Origin: Symsagittifera roscoffensis
Lineage: Eukaryota; Xenacoelomorpha; Acoela; Convolutidae
Length of the DNA stretch: 64,000 nt
Reading direction: 5' to 3'
Assembly: GCF_963678635.1 (NCBI RefSeq)
Contig: NC_087071.1
Span: forward strand, 35,953,680-36,017,679
Within the stretch, counting starts at the first letter, position 1. Every line of letters starts with the position of its first letter. Positions 1-12,025 of the stretch are shown piece by piece. The notes beneath the pieces are model-generated. The model made no database searches, was not told where the DNA came from, and saw only the letters and a program-made list of their open reading frames with translations. The position numbers were made by a program, and so were the translations under genes.

Positions 1-267
1 GACAATCGTACAATTGGAGAGTTTTTTTATTGTTATACGGCCCAAATGATCAAAATGTTAATTGAGCTTCTGTTTTCATTGAAAACGCTGAGAACCCTTT
101 TCGGTGATATTAGTTTCAACCAGACAGATCTGAGCATCGCAATCAAACGTTCAAAGTGGCAAAAACAAAAAATTTTGTGCCATACAACAGAAAAGACTCC
201 AATTGAATATACTTAACAGTCTCCTGGCCCCACCCTACCCGCCCTCCCGTGTCGAGGTCGGGGAGTT

Positions 268-380
268 ATGTTGCGAGCATTGCGACTCAAATCGGGTATG
301 TTGCGACCATTGCGACCCAAATCGGGTAGGTTGCGACCATTGCGAGTCAAAATGGGTTTGTTGCGACTTTTTGTGACCGA
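268..380. repeat. 30-bp minisatellite, about 3.3 units
   Basis: Three near-identical 30-bp units start at 268, 298 and 328 and share the core TTGCGACCATTGCGAC; a degenerate fourth follows at 358. On the minus strand it translates as a ten-residue repeat because 30 is a multiple of three, so I do not read the small open frame here as a gene. No spacers of different sequence separate the units, so it is not a CRISPR array. Confidence 0.8.
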
Positions 381-877
381 ACTTTTTGCACGACTTTGCG
401 CGACCCAAAACAGATATGTTGCGACTTCCCAAGACGAAGTAAGATGATATCTACTAAAGAAGAGTTTCCGCAGACCCATCCAAACAAAAGTATTTAATTA
501 GCACTAGAGCTTTGTTGTGAAAATTGGGGGTAATGAAAAAATGGTTTTTCAGAATTTAACTTCGAGCTGGTTTTCATTCAATATATTTAAACAATTAGTT
601 GAAAAACTGTGTTTATTTTACCTGTCCTGCGTTGACCGCGAAAGTAAGATGCATAGATTAGCGCAAATCTCGAGTACTTTTTGAAAGCTATTAGTTTTTC
701 ACATTTGTATCGAAAGGCTTAACCTTTTTTTCTTTCACAAAAATTCTCACTTTCGAATTCATTGCCGATTTGAAAGATTGAAATATCTCTTAGCAGGTCA
801 AAACATTTGGCCTAAGAGGAGTTCAGCATAGCTATAAAGGTAATCGCTCCAATAATAGAAACGGTGGAGCGGAGTGC
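381..877. other. AT-rich stretch, no gene seen
   Basis: Non-repetitive AT-rich DNA with no coding similarity that I can recognise on either strand. The first 267 bases of the window are similar. Confidence 0.5.
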
Positions 878-1270
878 GGTCTGTAAGTAGACAATTGAAC
901 GGCGTAATCCTACTCATCAGTAAGCAGACAAATACTGTATTAATCAATCAGAATCGAGACTAGGAGGAAACTTATAAAAATAATAATTATTTATTTCGAA
1001 AGTTTGTTTTCTCATCTCGATTCTGATAGGTTAATACATTATTTGTCTGCTTACTGACGAGTATGAATACGCCGTTGTATAAATACAGATGGCGCTGTTG
1101 ACACATATTACATTAACTAAAATCAAAATCCAGCTAGAAAAGAAGCATACGAAATAAACATTTAAATTATCAATTCTTACTGTTGTTTTCTTCTTTCCAT
1201 TCTGTTTGGTTAATACGGCATTTTTTTCCTTACTGACGAGTATGAATACGTGGTTGTCTACTTACTGCTA
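878..1270. repeat. Fold-back (MITE-like) inverted repeat
   Basis: A left arm at about 892-959 and a right arm at about 1013-1080 are inverted copies of roughly 68 bp sharing the core CAGTAAGCAGACAAATA, with a short AT-rich loop. A third, more degenerate right arm lies at about 1190-1262. The outer ends also match in inverted orientation (GTAAGTAGACAA near 883 and its complement near 1255). This looks like a non-autonomous DNA element, possibly one copy inside another. No transposase is encoded. Confidence 0.65.
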
Positions 1271-1275
1271 CGAAT

Positions 1276-3758
1276 CCACAATAATCGTCTATGGTTATCA
1301 TAGAGCGTGAAAAAGTAAATATAATTTTTTTGCGTTGATTTCCACTTTTTTTCATCCTAATTAATTTAAAAATGTAATAAAAAGCACACAATTTTGTCTG
1401 AACTTGCCCTAAAAAAAACTTTTTGACAATTTGGCTCATGCGTGGATAGCATTTCGAAACTCAACAACAAATCTGATATGGTTGCTCAAATCCTTTAAGG
1501 TTCTAAGATCTGAGGTAGGTCTTTCATGATTTTTTCTAAATGTTCAAAAAATTTATGGTAAATTAATGTAACACAACTAGAAATCAGCAACCCTGTAAGG
1601 GGGTATTTTCAGTGAATGCAAATCTTAGATCCAAAAATGTCTGCTCAAATCTTTTTTACTTCCTAGATTTGAAGTTTTATAAGATTTTTGAGAATAAAAA
1701 GTTTAAAAAGTTTATGATGAGGGCTGTGAGGTTACTTTCAGGGTTCACAAATTTTGCCTGCAAATATGTCTGCTCAAACTCTTTTACGTTCCAGTATGTA
1801 AAATTTTTCATGATTTTCTGAAAAAAAAATTCAAAAAAAATTTTGATGAAAAAACTTCCCAAAAATTTAAACTAGCAACCGTATGGTGGTGAAAAAAGTT
1901 GGGCTCTAAAAAACTTCACAATGTTTAAAATTATCATTTCTATGGCGAGGGGATTCCGAGATATGATGCTTTTTGTATTCTGAAACAAAAAATTCTAAAA
2001 TTCAGATTTAAATCACACATTGTTAAAACAGCCTTTCTATGGTAGGGGTTATCATGGTTTTTCAGGCACTGCAAATGTTTCTTTCAACCATGTATGCTCA
2101 AATCATCCTAGCTTCCCAGATTTGATTTTTTGTAAGATTTTTTGATGAACCTTCAAAAATTATAGAATTTAAATATTTCACAGTTTGAAATAAGCAACTC
2201 TATGGTTGGAGCTGTCTGGTTATTTCCAGCAGTTGCAAACCTTGCCTCCAATTTTATTTGCGCAAATTGGGCGCTTCATAATTTTTTCATGATATGTTTC
2301 TTTTCAAATCAGATTTAAAAAATTTCAAAATAGTTGATATTAGCTTTTCTATGGTGAGATGTGTCAAGGTATTTTCAACGAAGATAGACTTTGCTTTCGA
2401 AATGTCTGCTCGAGTACTTTTTTTTCGATTTATGACGTATTTGTTGATTTTTTTTAGAAAAAAAACCTAACAAAAATAGATTTAAAAAACTTCACAAAAA
2501 TTAAAATAAGTAACGATTATCCACAATAATCGTCTATGGTTATCATAGAGCGGGAAAAAGTAAATATATATTTTTTGCGTTGATTTCTACTTTTTTTCAA
2601 CTTAATTAATTTAAAAAAATAATAAGCACACCATTTTGTCTGAACTTAACCTAAAAAATGTTTTTTTTTGACAGTTTTGCTCATGTGTGGATAGCATTTT
2701 GAAACTCAACAACAAATCTGATATGGTTGCTCAAATCCTTTAAGATTCTAAGATCTGAGGTAGGTTTTTATGATTTTTTCTAAATGTTCAAAAGATTTAT
2801 GGTAAGTTAATGTAACAAAACTAAAAATCAGCAACCCTGTAAGGGGGTATTTTCAGTGGTTGCAAATCTTAGATCCAAAAATGTCTGCTCAAATCTTTTT
2901 TACTTCCTAGATTTGAAGTTTTATAAGATTTTTGAGAAGAAAAAGTTTAAAAAGTTTATGATGAAGGCTGTGAGGTTACTTTCAGGGTTCACAAATTTTG
3001 CCTGCAAATATGTCTGCTCAAACTCTTTTACGTTCCAGTATGTAAAATTTTTCATGATTTTCTGAAAAAAAAATTCAAAAAAAATTTTGATGAAAAAACT
3101 TCCCAAAAATTTAAACTAGCAACCGTATGGTGGTGAAAAAAGTTGGGCTCTAAAAAACTTCACAATGTTTAAAATTATCATTTCTATGGCGAGAGGATTC
3201 CGAGATATGATGCTTTTTGTATTCTGAAACAAAAAATTCTAAAATTCAGATTTAAATCACACATTTTTAAAACAGCCTTTCTATGGTAGGGGTTATCATG
3301 GTTTTTCAGGCACTGCAAATGTTTCTTTCAACCAAGTATGCTCAAATCCTCCTAGCTTCCCAGATTTGATTTTTTGTAAGATTTTTTGATGAACCTTCAA
3401 AAATTATAGAATTTAAATATTTCACAGTTTGAAATAAGCAACTCTATGGTTGGAGCTGTCTGGTTATTTCCAGCAGTTGCAAACCTTGCCTCCAATTTTA
3501 TTTGCGCAAATTGGGCGCTTCATAATTTTTTCATGATATGTTTCTTTTCAAATCAGATTTAAAAAATTTCAAAATAGTTGATATTAGCTTTTCTATGGTG
3601 AGATGTGTCAAGGTATTTTCAACGAAGATAGACTTTGCTTTCGAAATGTCTGCTCGAGTACTTTTTTTTTCGATTTATGACGTAATTGTTGATTTTTTTT
3701 AGAAAAAAAACTTAACAAAAATAGATTTGAAAAACTTCACAAAAATTTAAAAAAGTAA
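1276..3758. repeat. 1,245-bp tandem duplication
   Basis: Copy 1 runs 1276-2520 and copy 2 runs 2521 to about 3758, offset by about 1,245 bp. The copies are nearly identical with scattered substitutions and 1-bp indels. Each contains the same 69-residue plus-strand frame and 61-residue minus-strand frame, which are by-products of the repeat and not genes. Confidence 0.85.
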
Positions 3759-4330
3759 CCTTGTGGCGTAGTGCTGCCAGAGTTCCAAGTATTGCCAAAA
3801 TGGGCTCCAATTATCATTAAACACTTTTTTTTAGATTACAATTAGAAATGACATTTTTTTTAATTTTCATGATTTCTTTAAAACTAATTTTTTAAAAACT
3901 TGTTAACGTTTGAAAAAAGCAACCCTAATAAAATTTGGTGCTGTCAAGCTACTCTTGGATATTGTCAATCTTGCCTCCATTCATGGCTAATCCAAGTCTT
4001 TTAGCTTCCGAGATATGATATTTTTTTGGTTTTAGGAAACTTTTTAAAAGATTAGGATTTAAAAAACTTAACAAACTTCTAAATTAGCAAACTGATGGCG
4101 GGATCTTATCAAGGGTTGCAATTCTCGCCTTCAAATCTCAAAAATGGTTTCTCATTTTTTTCATATTCCGAGATATTCCGAGATGTTTATAATTTTTCAC
4201 TTAAAGGATCTAAACTTGCAGGAAAATTAGGTTTAAAAAACTGCAGAACATTTGAAAATCCCAACCATGTAATGGGGGTTCTCATGATAATTTCAGGGTC
4301 TATTTTTTGAACGCAACGCAAATGGTTATA
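1480..4330. repeat. Degenerate satellite, ~150-bp units
   Basis: Within and beyond the 1,245-bp duplication the DNA is built from diverged units of roughly 150 bp. Most show the same order of landmarks: 'GCAACCCTATGG'-like start, 'GCAAATCTTGCCTCC'-like middle, 'TCTGCTCAAATC', then an A/T-rich tail with AAAAACTT. Units are recognisable near 1585, 1735, 1875, 2030, 2190 and 2345, again in copy 2, and in degenerate form to about 4300. No coding capacity is supported. Confidence 0.65.
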
Positions 4331-6000
4331 CAAAAGTTCGCTGGCTGAGCAAAATACATGAAATAGTTTGAATAGCTTGTTGAGCTCCATCCACAACATG
4401 AATAATTGTAAAACACGTTTGATTTCAGTTCACGCGATAAAGAAAATTTTAAGGGTGGTAGGCAGATTTCCAGCTTTCTGGTGTTGAAAACAATTGATGG
4501 TGCTTTCTTTATGTTCCGCACCTTATTTGCAAACATCAGATTTTCATTGCCGCGGTACTGTACCACCATTATGGATGGTGTTTCTGTAAAACTCACTTGG
4601 TGTAGGTCCTTCCCAGGGCTCTTGTTGACTTTTTCTTTGATGAATCTGTCAAGGGTCTTTAATACAGTTTTATCAGTCCAAGATTCTGGGAATTGGTTGT
4701 CCACTTTTTGTTTTCTATTCAGCTCCATGGCCTCATATCGAACTTATTTCAAGTTGAAGTGCTTCTAAAAATATGATGAACTGCGCGTTCTATTAGGGTT
4801 TTCTTACAAGGAGTGAAACGCAGACCCTAAATTAAAGAACTGTCCGTGCAGCAATTGATTTTTAATACTTGCAACTGATTACGTTTTTACATGTGTCCAT
4901 ATTAACATTATTGTCAAAAAAGGCTAAGTCGTTAGACTTTTCTAAGTAAACTGTGATTAGGATGCAATTGATTTGCAGCGCTTAACAGTTCTTCTGGATC
5001 TCCTTTCACAGCTCTTATGATATCATCTACATATCTCAGAATGAGTTTTATTTCCTTTGAGTGTTGGTTTCTTTCATGCCGAGCAAAACCAAACTGTATT
5101 AGCTATACTTCTATATTCACTTTCTTGAAGCTTACTACACTTCTGATGGAGTCAATTGAGACCATTTTCACATTCATCACCCTTGTGCCTATGCGAGGCT
5201 TTTTTTCCTACATTCTGGACAGATGCCATATAGGTATTTCATTGGCCTGCAAATTTTGGAAGTCTCTTTCCTCGATACAGGTTCGAAATCTTTCATCCAC
5301 AATTTTGCTAGTATGATTGCACGAGAAGCTTGCATAGCCAAACCATCTTTCTGTGCATACCACATATCATTGCAAATAAAGTGCTTTTGACCTACAACAA
5401 GCGTTTAGCAATCTTTTAAAAAAACTGCCTGCAATGTCTTGAGATTTGTTCAGCTCATAAAGTTTTTTGAGTGCATTGCCGATTGCCTCTTTGAGTGGAA
5501 AAGTAGTTTACAAATTTTAGCATCTAAAGAAATTACGTTCTCATCAGGGTCTAATTCAACCTTGTGAATTAATTATCGTGCTTTTTGCCTATTTGTTTCT
5601 ATGTTTGCTCCCCCATTTTTGTCAAAAAGTTTGGCTGACATTTTCTTCAAGTTCTCATATGAACATCCAGCAGAGATAGAACAGGTCGCAGTGGTATGTC
5701 TTTCTTGTGTATTTTGCTGAACCCTACAGACGAGCCGGTTGACTTCCTGTTGACCTCATTTTGGTGTATAGCTGTTCACATATGTCATTGTTCTTTTCAG
5801 ACTCAACGGTTCTTTGTTAATGTCTTTCTCAATTTTAACACAACCAAATAATCAGAGTTATTCATTGCTTTAAATTAATCTGACCGTAAACATTCTCTCA
5901 ATTTGGCTTCGTATTGGTTTTTTTTACACAAAAGCCAGCACTTTTATCGAATGGCACTGCTAAGGAGTCGTTGTTTGGAGATATATTTTAGCTTTTTCCA
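4300..6000 (-). pseudogene. Penelope-like element: RT and GIY-YIG fragment, decayed
   Basis: Read on the minus strand, a reverse transcriptase catalytic block RYVDDIIRAVKGDPEELL lies at about 4985-5035. Downstream come fragments in the right order for a Penelope-like element: a thumb-like stretch (GLRFTPC..., about 4850; TSTWNKFD, about 4765), the open frame ending at 4300 with NRKQKVDNQFPESW, and then the start of a GIY-YIG-type endonuclease (LPPLKFSLSRELKSNVFYNYSC). Upstream, near 5940-5990, is VPFDKSAGF, resembling the N-terminal part of such RTs. Many stops and frameshifts interrupt the reading, so the copy is dead. Family assignment comes from motif order; the 5' limit is uncertain. Confidence 0.7.
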
Positions 6001-6790
6001 CCACTCTATCAGATGGTGTCTGTTTCACTAGCTTTACATCGGCTTTAGCTATCGCTTCAATCTCACATAAGAACTACAAGTACCTTCTGGTTTTTAAATT
6101 GGTGTAAGAAATATCCACATCAGTCAAAAATTGAATTTCTTTGAATTTATCCCGAACCCGGTGTTTGATTCCAAGGGAAAAATTTCTTACATCAAGTCAA
6201 TGCCCTCTGAAGCTTTTACTGACCTGTAACATTCTTTGCCTAACGGTCTATCTTGTCTTTCTGAGAGTTTTTTAGTTTTTTTGTGGGTTTCCTTGACTGT
6301 GCTTGAAATCTTTCTGTTCACATGTATAATGAATGCAATACTGACGGCCAAAAGTTATCATCAATAACCGCTGCACTGCCACTCTTAATTTCCCTAAGGT
6401 TCTTCTCGTCAGTCCCAGCCTTTTTTATTGCAGTTCTGAGCAGTCTAGCTGGAAAAAACAATGAACCGCTTGGTCCGAAAAAATCCCGTTTTTCGGCACA
6501 CAGAATTGCAAAAGTCCGCTATTATATCAATTTCTAAGCATTTTCTCAGAAACCTAAGTCTATGAAAACAGTTATTCAGTTTAGGATACCATTCAAGATA
6601 ATCTGGCCCTAATTTCCCCGAAAGTTTATTCTTTAGTATCCATCGTAGAAACGGTGGGGATAATTGTGGAGTTCATTACTCCGCAGACCACGAGGAACAA
6701 ACCTCACGAGGCACAGAGCAAAGAACAAACAAAACAACACCAACAGTTTGATGAGAACCATCCATTGATCCCGCTCCTTCCGTTTCGCTA
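6001..6790 (-). other. Probable 5' remnant of the Penelope-like element
   Basis: No intact frame. The stretch lies directly upstream (minus strand) of the recognisable RT remnant and may be its eroded N-terminal region, but I could not find a diagnostic motif. The 71-residue plus-strand frame at 6322 has no features of a real protein. Confidence 0.25.
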
Positions 6791-6794
6791 GTGC

Positions 6795-7270
6795 CTACCT
6801 TTTTATCTGTGAGGGACTCTTATTGGCTGGGTTTCTCGGGCCAATCAACCTTGGTAGATTTCCCTGGTTCTCCACTACTAGCCTGAGCGACCTCAACTCC
6901 AGGGCACTATCTTGGTGAAGCTCCAAATACTCTCTCACCAATTCTAGCTTCAGTTTTACCTTCCTCTTCGGTAGGAGGTACTTCGTCACGGGAATGACCA
7001 AAATGCCCACTCGTCTCGGAGCTTCCAAATTCAAAGAGCTTAAAGGGCATCTATTTTTGTCTTTGAAATTCAAAAGTTGCGATTTTTTCAAAAAAAGTTG
7101 GTGGTTTTAAGAGTAATGAACGTAGTGAGTACTCTTATATAGGTCTTGCTGATTTTTTTTGTTTTTTTTTCAGGAAAACTCTCTAATTTGTTCACGCTCA
7201 ATTTTGATTTTCGGCGGTTTGACTTGTGGTTTCTTTTTAAGTTCTTTTTAAGTGACTTCTTTTTAACCAA
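6795..7270 (-). other. Two short basic frames of unknown nature
   Basis: Two adjoining minus-strand frames of 98 and 60 codons overlap by 4 nt (7088-7091). Both are rich in Lys and Arg; the second is a Lys/Asn-rich low-complexity run, the first includes ALELRSLRLVVENQGNLPRL. I recognise no family. They lie 5' of the Penelope-like remnant on the same strand and could be its leader or chance frames in AT-rich DNA. Confidence 0.2.
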
Positions 7271-7364
7271 TTCTGACTTCTAGGTATAGAATGAGTAGTA
7301 ACTAATACCTGGTAGTTAAATTTGAATTTCATGAAAATTGAATTTATGAAATTCAGCATGTCAG

Positions 7365-7800
7365 CAGGAGGTAGAGCAATAAGCAGAATGTTCTAAAAGA
7401 AGAATGCGTCCAAGAGCAGAAAAACGTATTTTTTTTATTTATACGGGCCAATTGATACTAGAAAATTATTAAAACGTCAATAAAAACAAGAAAAAGAATA
7501 AATTATACATAAACTGACTACTTTCATCAAAAAATTTTTTCAGTTTTTTTAAAAATTTAGATCAAATCAATCATATCATACATAACAGATTAGTATCTTT
7601 GGTACTATTTACAATTTTTACAGTTAATTTATGGATTAGCTTATAAAAGTTGATATTCTTCTATTTTCTGCTCTTGGACCTATTCTGCTTAATGACTGGC
7701 TACCTTCGGAGGCAAAGCAATCAGCAGAATCGTCCAAGAGCAGAAAAACGGAAAACTTTTTAATGTTTATTGATTTATACGGGCTAACACTAAACACTTG
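7365..7800. mobile_element. MITE-like element with terminal inverted repeats, plus a second end
   Basis: At about 7365-7430 the sequence AATAAGCAGAAT ... GTCCAAGAGCAGAAAAAC appears; its inverted copy (TTTTCTGCTCTTGGACC ... ATTCTGCTTAATGA) is at about 7663-7695, bounding a ~330-bp AT-rich element. Immediately after, at 7705-7760, another copy of the left-type end occurs. Related sequence recurs at 37140-37245. No transposase frame is present, so this is non-autonomous or truncated. Confidence 0.55.
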
Positions 7801-8650
7801 TTAGAAACAAACAGTGTCATACTGCTCAGAATAAACCTGGGTTAATGAGAAGTCTTCAAGGCACGCACAATTCTCGTTTTCTCGGATTAACATGGCCCCG
7901 ACAGTCAGGAAGCCTTGCATCAGAACCATCCGTTGAAATTTGTCCTGTGAGTCAATCTCTGGAAGAGATTTTTCCTTTTTTTTGTTTATATTCTGTAAAA
8001 TCCCACACGGATACAAACTTTTGCGCAAGTAGACATGCTTATTAATAGTAATTACCATGTTTTTTTTAACTAAAAATTGGGCTCAGTCAGCCCCTTTTTA
8101 TGAAAAAATTTCAAGCATAAGTTTCTATTCGTGTGGGATTTTACAGAATATGAACATAAGAAAAAACAGTCGACAGATTAAAAGAATAAATGAAAAGAAC
8201 TCGCGGAACAGAATTCAACGCGACCTCGGTTTTTATCACTGGCGTTGAGACTCGAGCGGATGGCTCTGATGTCCATGCTTCCTGTGCTTTTTATGACTTC
8301 GAAAGGAACATGTGGAGTCACTCACTAGGAATAATGATCCTGTTCTGGCATAAATTTTCTTGCGCGTTATTTTATTCTCGTCTAAAGATGTACTGTTTGT
8401 CTTACACTGGTGACAAGGCAGCCGCGACAAGAATCGTGCGCGAGGAGGATTTATTGTCTTGTTTGAGTGAGGGAGTTCCTTTTCTAGTTTTCCGCTTGAT
8501 TTTCTCAACCTTCTTCTTGATGGCATGAGCCAGGGTCTGACTGTCGGGGCCATGTTATTCCGAGACAAGGAGAATTGCGCGTGCCTTGAGGACTTCGCGT
8601 CATCTCCTGTTTGTTCTGTGCAATATGAGGCTGCTCTTAGACTGATGCTG
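7801..8650. repeat. Imperfect large inverted repeat
   Basis: The 38-bp arm at 7983-8020 matches the reverse complement of 8119-8156 with about three mismatches. Further out, 7850-7905 (core CATGGCCCCGACAGTCAG) pairs with 8540-8595, and CATCAGAACCATCCG near 7918 pairs with about 8262-8276. The arms are offset by insertions, so the structure is a large, eroded palindrome, perhaps two head-to-head element fragments. The open frames inside are overlapping shadows on both strands and I do not call them genes. Confidence 0.6.
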
Positions 8651-8879
8651 CTCGTTTCTAACAATTGTCTAGTACCAACAATTGTCTAGTACCAAAAATT
8701 GTCTAGAAGATTACTCACGGAATTGGGGGTTCAATTTGTCTTTACCGACTCGTTTAGGTATTAGTTGTTCTTTGATAATCTTTTCACATGTTTCTTAGTT
8801 TTCCATAGTGTTGGGCGTTGTCCTGGCTGGTTAGAAATGAAAAATTTTTGAACTCTTTTAGTATAGCAGTCAATAACGC

Positions 8880-10468
8880 TTTGAGTGGAGGTTTTAGCGA
8901 TTTTCGTTAGTTTTTTCAAAACTTTGACTTGCTCCTTCTGTTGAATGAATATTTTAAGTTCTTATTCAGTTCCTATAACAGAACCAAGCACTCGGGCGCC
9001 TGCGATTTTCTCAGCTTCACCGAGTTTATCATCTTTGACTATGAGTTGGCATTTGGATGCTTTAACATGCTAGCCAAAAAAAATTACCTGGTCATACAAT
9101 TTTATCGAGGACGGTTCGTAGATTGCATATTTTACCGACTGCGTTTCCGTTGTCTGTGTACTATTTCTGGGTTACGTTGTCTACTGAAAAAAGTTTTATG
9201 AGGGGTATTATGGCTAGACCGTACATTTCCATTGCAAGTGGATTTCCCTGGATTGTCCCTTCTTAAGTGTAGATTGCTTGTTTGTTAATGAACAGTTTAG
9301 ATGGATTGGAGTACGAGTTCTCAATCGCTCTTAAAAGAGATGGGCACGTATTTGTGATGTTTTTCAATGCTCGCTTTCGATTTAGCGAGTTGAAAACGTT
9401 TTTGGCATCTATCAGTAAAACACATCGGTTTCGCTGTATTCATCTCTTAGCGTGTGGGTCGAATGTTTTTGTCCTAGACAGAGCTGGTAGGTCCATGAGA
9501 TCAGTTTTCGCGATATTTTATCTCAATCGATTGCTGTCCGAAATGTGTTTAAATTTCTCTCCAGTCATTTGCAGCTTGATGGTGCATGAGGTCCTTGCGT
9601 TCTCGTGGCTGCTTTCTTGATCTGTGGACGGTTTATCTGATCAAATAACGATGGATGGAAAAGAATTGTTTCATTTGAGACCGTTGTAATATATATTTAT
9701 CATCAATTGGTTCAGATGGTGGGTGCTTATCAATAAAAGTTTGTTCTACTGTCTTACTTTTGACGGTCTTGTCAAGCGAAAGAACGCCTTTGGATGTCTC
9801 AGTTAGTTTTGCAATTGCATTTGATATTTTTCCAGTATTGTTAGTTTTTTGAATTGTTGTGCTTCAGTTTCAGTTTTTCGTCTTTTTCCTTTTTTCAAGC
9901 GCATTTGCAGCGCCTTCCCTTCGTTATATAGGTCATCCAGATCTCCGTCTTGCCATTGCTTACGTCGCCTTGCCATTGTTTCAGATAAGGATCCATCGTT
10001 TTTGGACTTTGTTTTGCATTGTAGTGGGTGTGGAAAAATCTTTACTGCATGCATTGCGAAAGTATTTACGTTGTTTTCTATTAGGCTGTTCACAGTTCTA
10101 TTGAGGGTTTCAATGAACTTATAACCAACTTTGGTTTTTGATAAGATCGTAAGACCGGTTTTAAGGCGAATCACTTTGGTGTATGTTTTTCTTGCGATTT
10201 CTATGAGTTCTGGGCAGGTGTTTGACCATGGGTCTTGTGTTGTTACAGGATCTAATGTGGAGGTTTCTCTTGCGTTTTGTGAGTGCGGGGCAGTGGAAGG
10301 CTGAGGATGGAGTTGGGGGAGCGTGATTGTAGCTAGGGTTGGGGGACTGCATCTATGTGTGTCGTTAGCTGAGTGATATTGGGAGGTCCAGCGGTGACAG
10401 CTGAAATCCTCATAGTGATCACTGCTGCGGGCTAATAAAGCACTAAAACTGGGCATGTGAAGCACCAA
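8880..10468 (-). pseudogene. Decayed reverse transcriptase gene, probably non-LTR type
   Basis: On the minus strand an open N-terminal frame (10468-9803, 221 codons, Ser/Thr/Pro/His-rich then basic: RRRKQWQDGDLDDLYNEGKA) is followed after frame breaks by a reverse transcriptase core. Motif A is VLLIDAKNVFNSLNR (about 9370-9425), then a stop before EGTIQGNPLAMEMYGLA (motif B, about 9200-9250), then YTDNGNAVGK (about 9130-9160), an eroded YADD motif C. Later HVKASKCQLIVK and RVLGSVIGTE continue the family pattern to about 8880. The catalytic Asp pair is altered and several stops are present, so it is inactive. The clade is not certain to me; it differs from the LINE at 38-41 kb. Confidence 0.65.
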
Positions 10469-11116
10469 ACACTTCCGCCTCGCAGGTTGGTTTTAAAAAT
10501 AAGGCAATCTGTTTGAGTAGCCATTTGAGGAAGGACGGAGGTGTCAAGTTAGCGAGAGAATTTTGAGATTAAAATTAGTAAAGAAATCATTATCGTAGAA
10601 AGAGAAACAGACGCAATCACGGAAAATTATTTGGGGGGTATGATTTAGATTGAGATTACGTGAGAGAATAAGTGTATGAGGTCGTCCAAATCAAATTTTC
10701 AATTGAAACAATCCATGATTATGAATATAATTTTTGCGATTTACTTCAGGGTTATTACAGTTCTGAATTCTTTTGGGGATGATCAGTGTCTTGAGCTAAA
10801 TATTGTTAGTGATGAGATCAATCAAGTTTTTCAAATGCTATTCTAATTCTTGTGGGTGCAGTCTGTTATCTTTGCATCTAGCAATTTTTGTAACTCAATT
10901 TAGGCGTTTTGGTCTGTAATGCAAATTTGTTTCAAACATATTATTAAGCGTTGCGCCGCAGTAGGAGTGAAATGTTTATTTCACTAAAGCTGGTTTGATA
11001 AATTTTTTCCTTGAAGTCCCGATAAATAGTTTCTGTGAAAAAACTCAGGGTTGCGTCTTGCCTGGAATTGCGGTATCTACCTGAAACACCGACCACTGGG
11101 GCGAGAAACGGAGCTC
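10469..11116. other. AT-rich spacer before the giant element, no gene seen
   Basis: Between the RT remnant and the first LTR. No motif or frame here can be supported; the 82-residue minus frame runs into the LTR and looks like chance. Confidence 0.4.
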
Positions 11117-11995
11117 TGTGCCATTCTGCCAGATTGGCACAGCGCAACCTTCCGACGAAGCCAGAAGTAGAGAGAAAAGGCCTTAACAGCAAAAAAACAG
11201 TGCTTGAAAGGAGGGTCGAAATATTCTGGAAGTTTCAATTTTTCAAAATTTCGATTGTCAAGTGAGTATTTTTCAGAAATATGAAAAACGGCCATTTTGA
11301 CCGAAAAAGTTGAGAAAAACAGAACAACAACACAAAAGAGAGTGGAAAAACAGTCACACGAGAACACAGAAAAACGAAGCCTCTTATCGTGACAGTCACG
11401 CACGATAAGACGCTTAGCGGGAGAAGATAGTGGGAAAGGAGGCTTCGGTGGTGGAGAGCAGTACCCTCCCGTGCCACGAATTTGGAGTGATAACAACGTT
11501 ATCTCGAGGAAAACACGGAAGCGGAGGCTTGGTCCCCCAGAGGCTGATATATGGTGAAAGACTGCATTAAACTAACTTTTTAGCTACTCTGATGCCATAG
11601 AACTTTGAATTGACACCGGTATTGTTTGATATTTTAGAATATGAGTAGCTAGGAAGAGGAAAGGGTCAATCCATCTACAATTGATTTAATATAGAACTGT
11701 CACCAAAAACAAATTAAAATAGGGTATTCGAGCCGTGATTTTAATAGCAATCACGTAGTCTGAGGATCCGAGACTCAGCTATGTGGTTGTGTTCGCATGT
11801 AAACGGAAGCTGATCAAAAGTCGTTTGACTGATGACCTAAAAATAGTAACTTTTTACTCAGCCCTAAGCCGTCAAGACGGTGAAAAGGTCAATACGGTGA
11901 AAAACGAGTAAAATTAAGGTAGCTGACGCCTGCCAGTCGTTTTTAGGTACTTTTTCTACGCTCCGTCGCTGTGTAGTATTTGGGCGAATGTTACA
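11117..11995 (+). repeat. 5' LTR of element L, 879 bp
   Basis: Begins TGTGCCATTCTGCC and ends GGGCGAATGTTACA, so the tips are imperfect inverted repeats of the TGT...ACA type. The 3' LTR at 35898-36776 has exactly the same length and near-identical sequence except for small clusters, e.g. around 11280-11300 and 11870-11915. Relatives lie at 41965-42825, 43358-44265 and 44954-45875 on the minus strand. The U3/R/U5 limits cannot be placed by eye. Confidence 0.9.
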
Positions 11996-12007
11996 TAGAC
12001 GTTTTTT

Positions 12008-12025
12008 TGGCGATCCTGGGTGGGC
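12008..12025 (+). other. Candidate primer-binding site
   Basis: Twelve bases after the LTR end is TGGCGATCCTGGGTGGGC. A PBS should begin TGG, complementary to a tRNA 3' CCA, and lie near the LTR end; this is the first such match. The complementary tRNA would end CCCAGGATCGCCA; I cannot say which tRNA that is. Confidence 0.5.

Noticed and set aside
268-380. 30-bp repeats as a CRISPR array
   Set aside because: The units are directly adjacent with no unique spacers, and the context is an animal genome; it is a minisatellite.
1612-3106. Repeated 69- and 61-codon frames as small genes
   Set aside because: They lie in the satellite, occur on both strands and repeat only because of the 1,245-bp duplication.
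8190-8528. 112-codon plus-strand frame as a gene
   Set aside because: It lies in the palindromic region, overlaps an equally long opposite frame and shows no recognisable motif.
10944-11192. 82-codon minus-strand frame crossing into the LTR
   Set aside because: It spans the insertion junction at 11117, so it cannot be an old gene.
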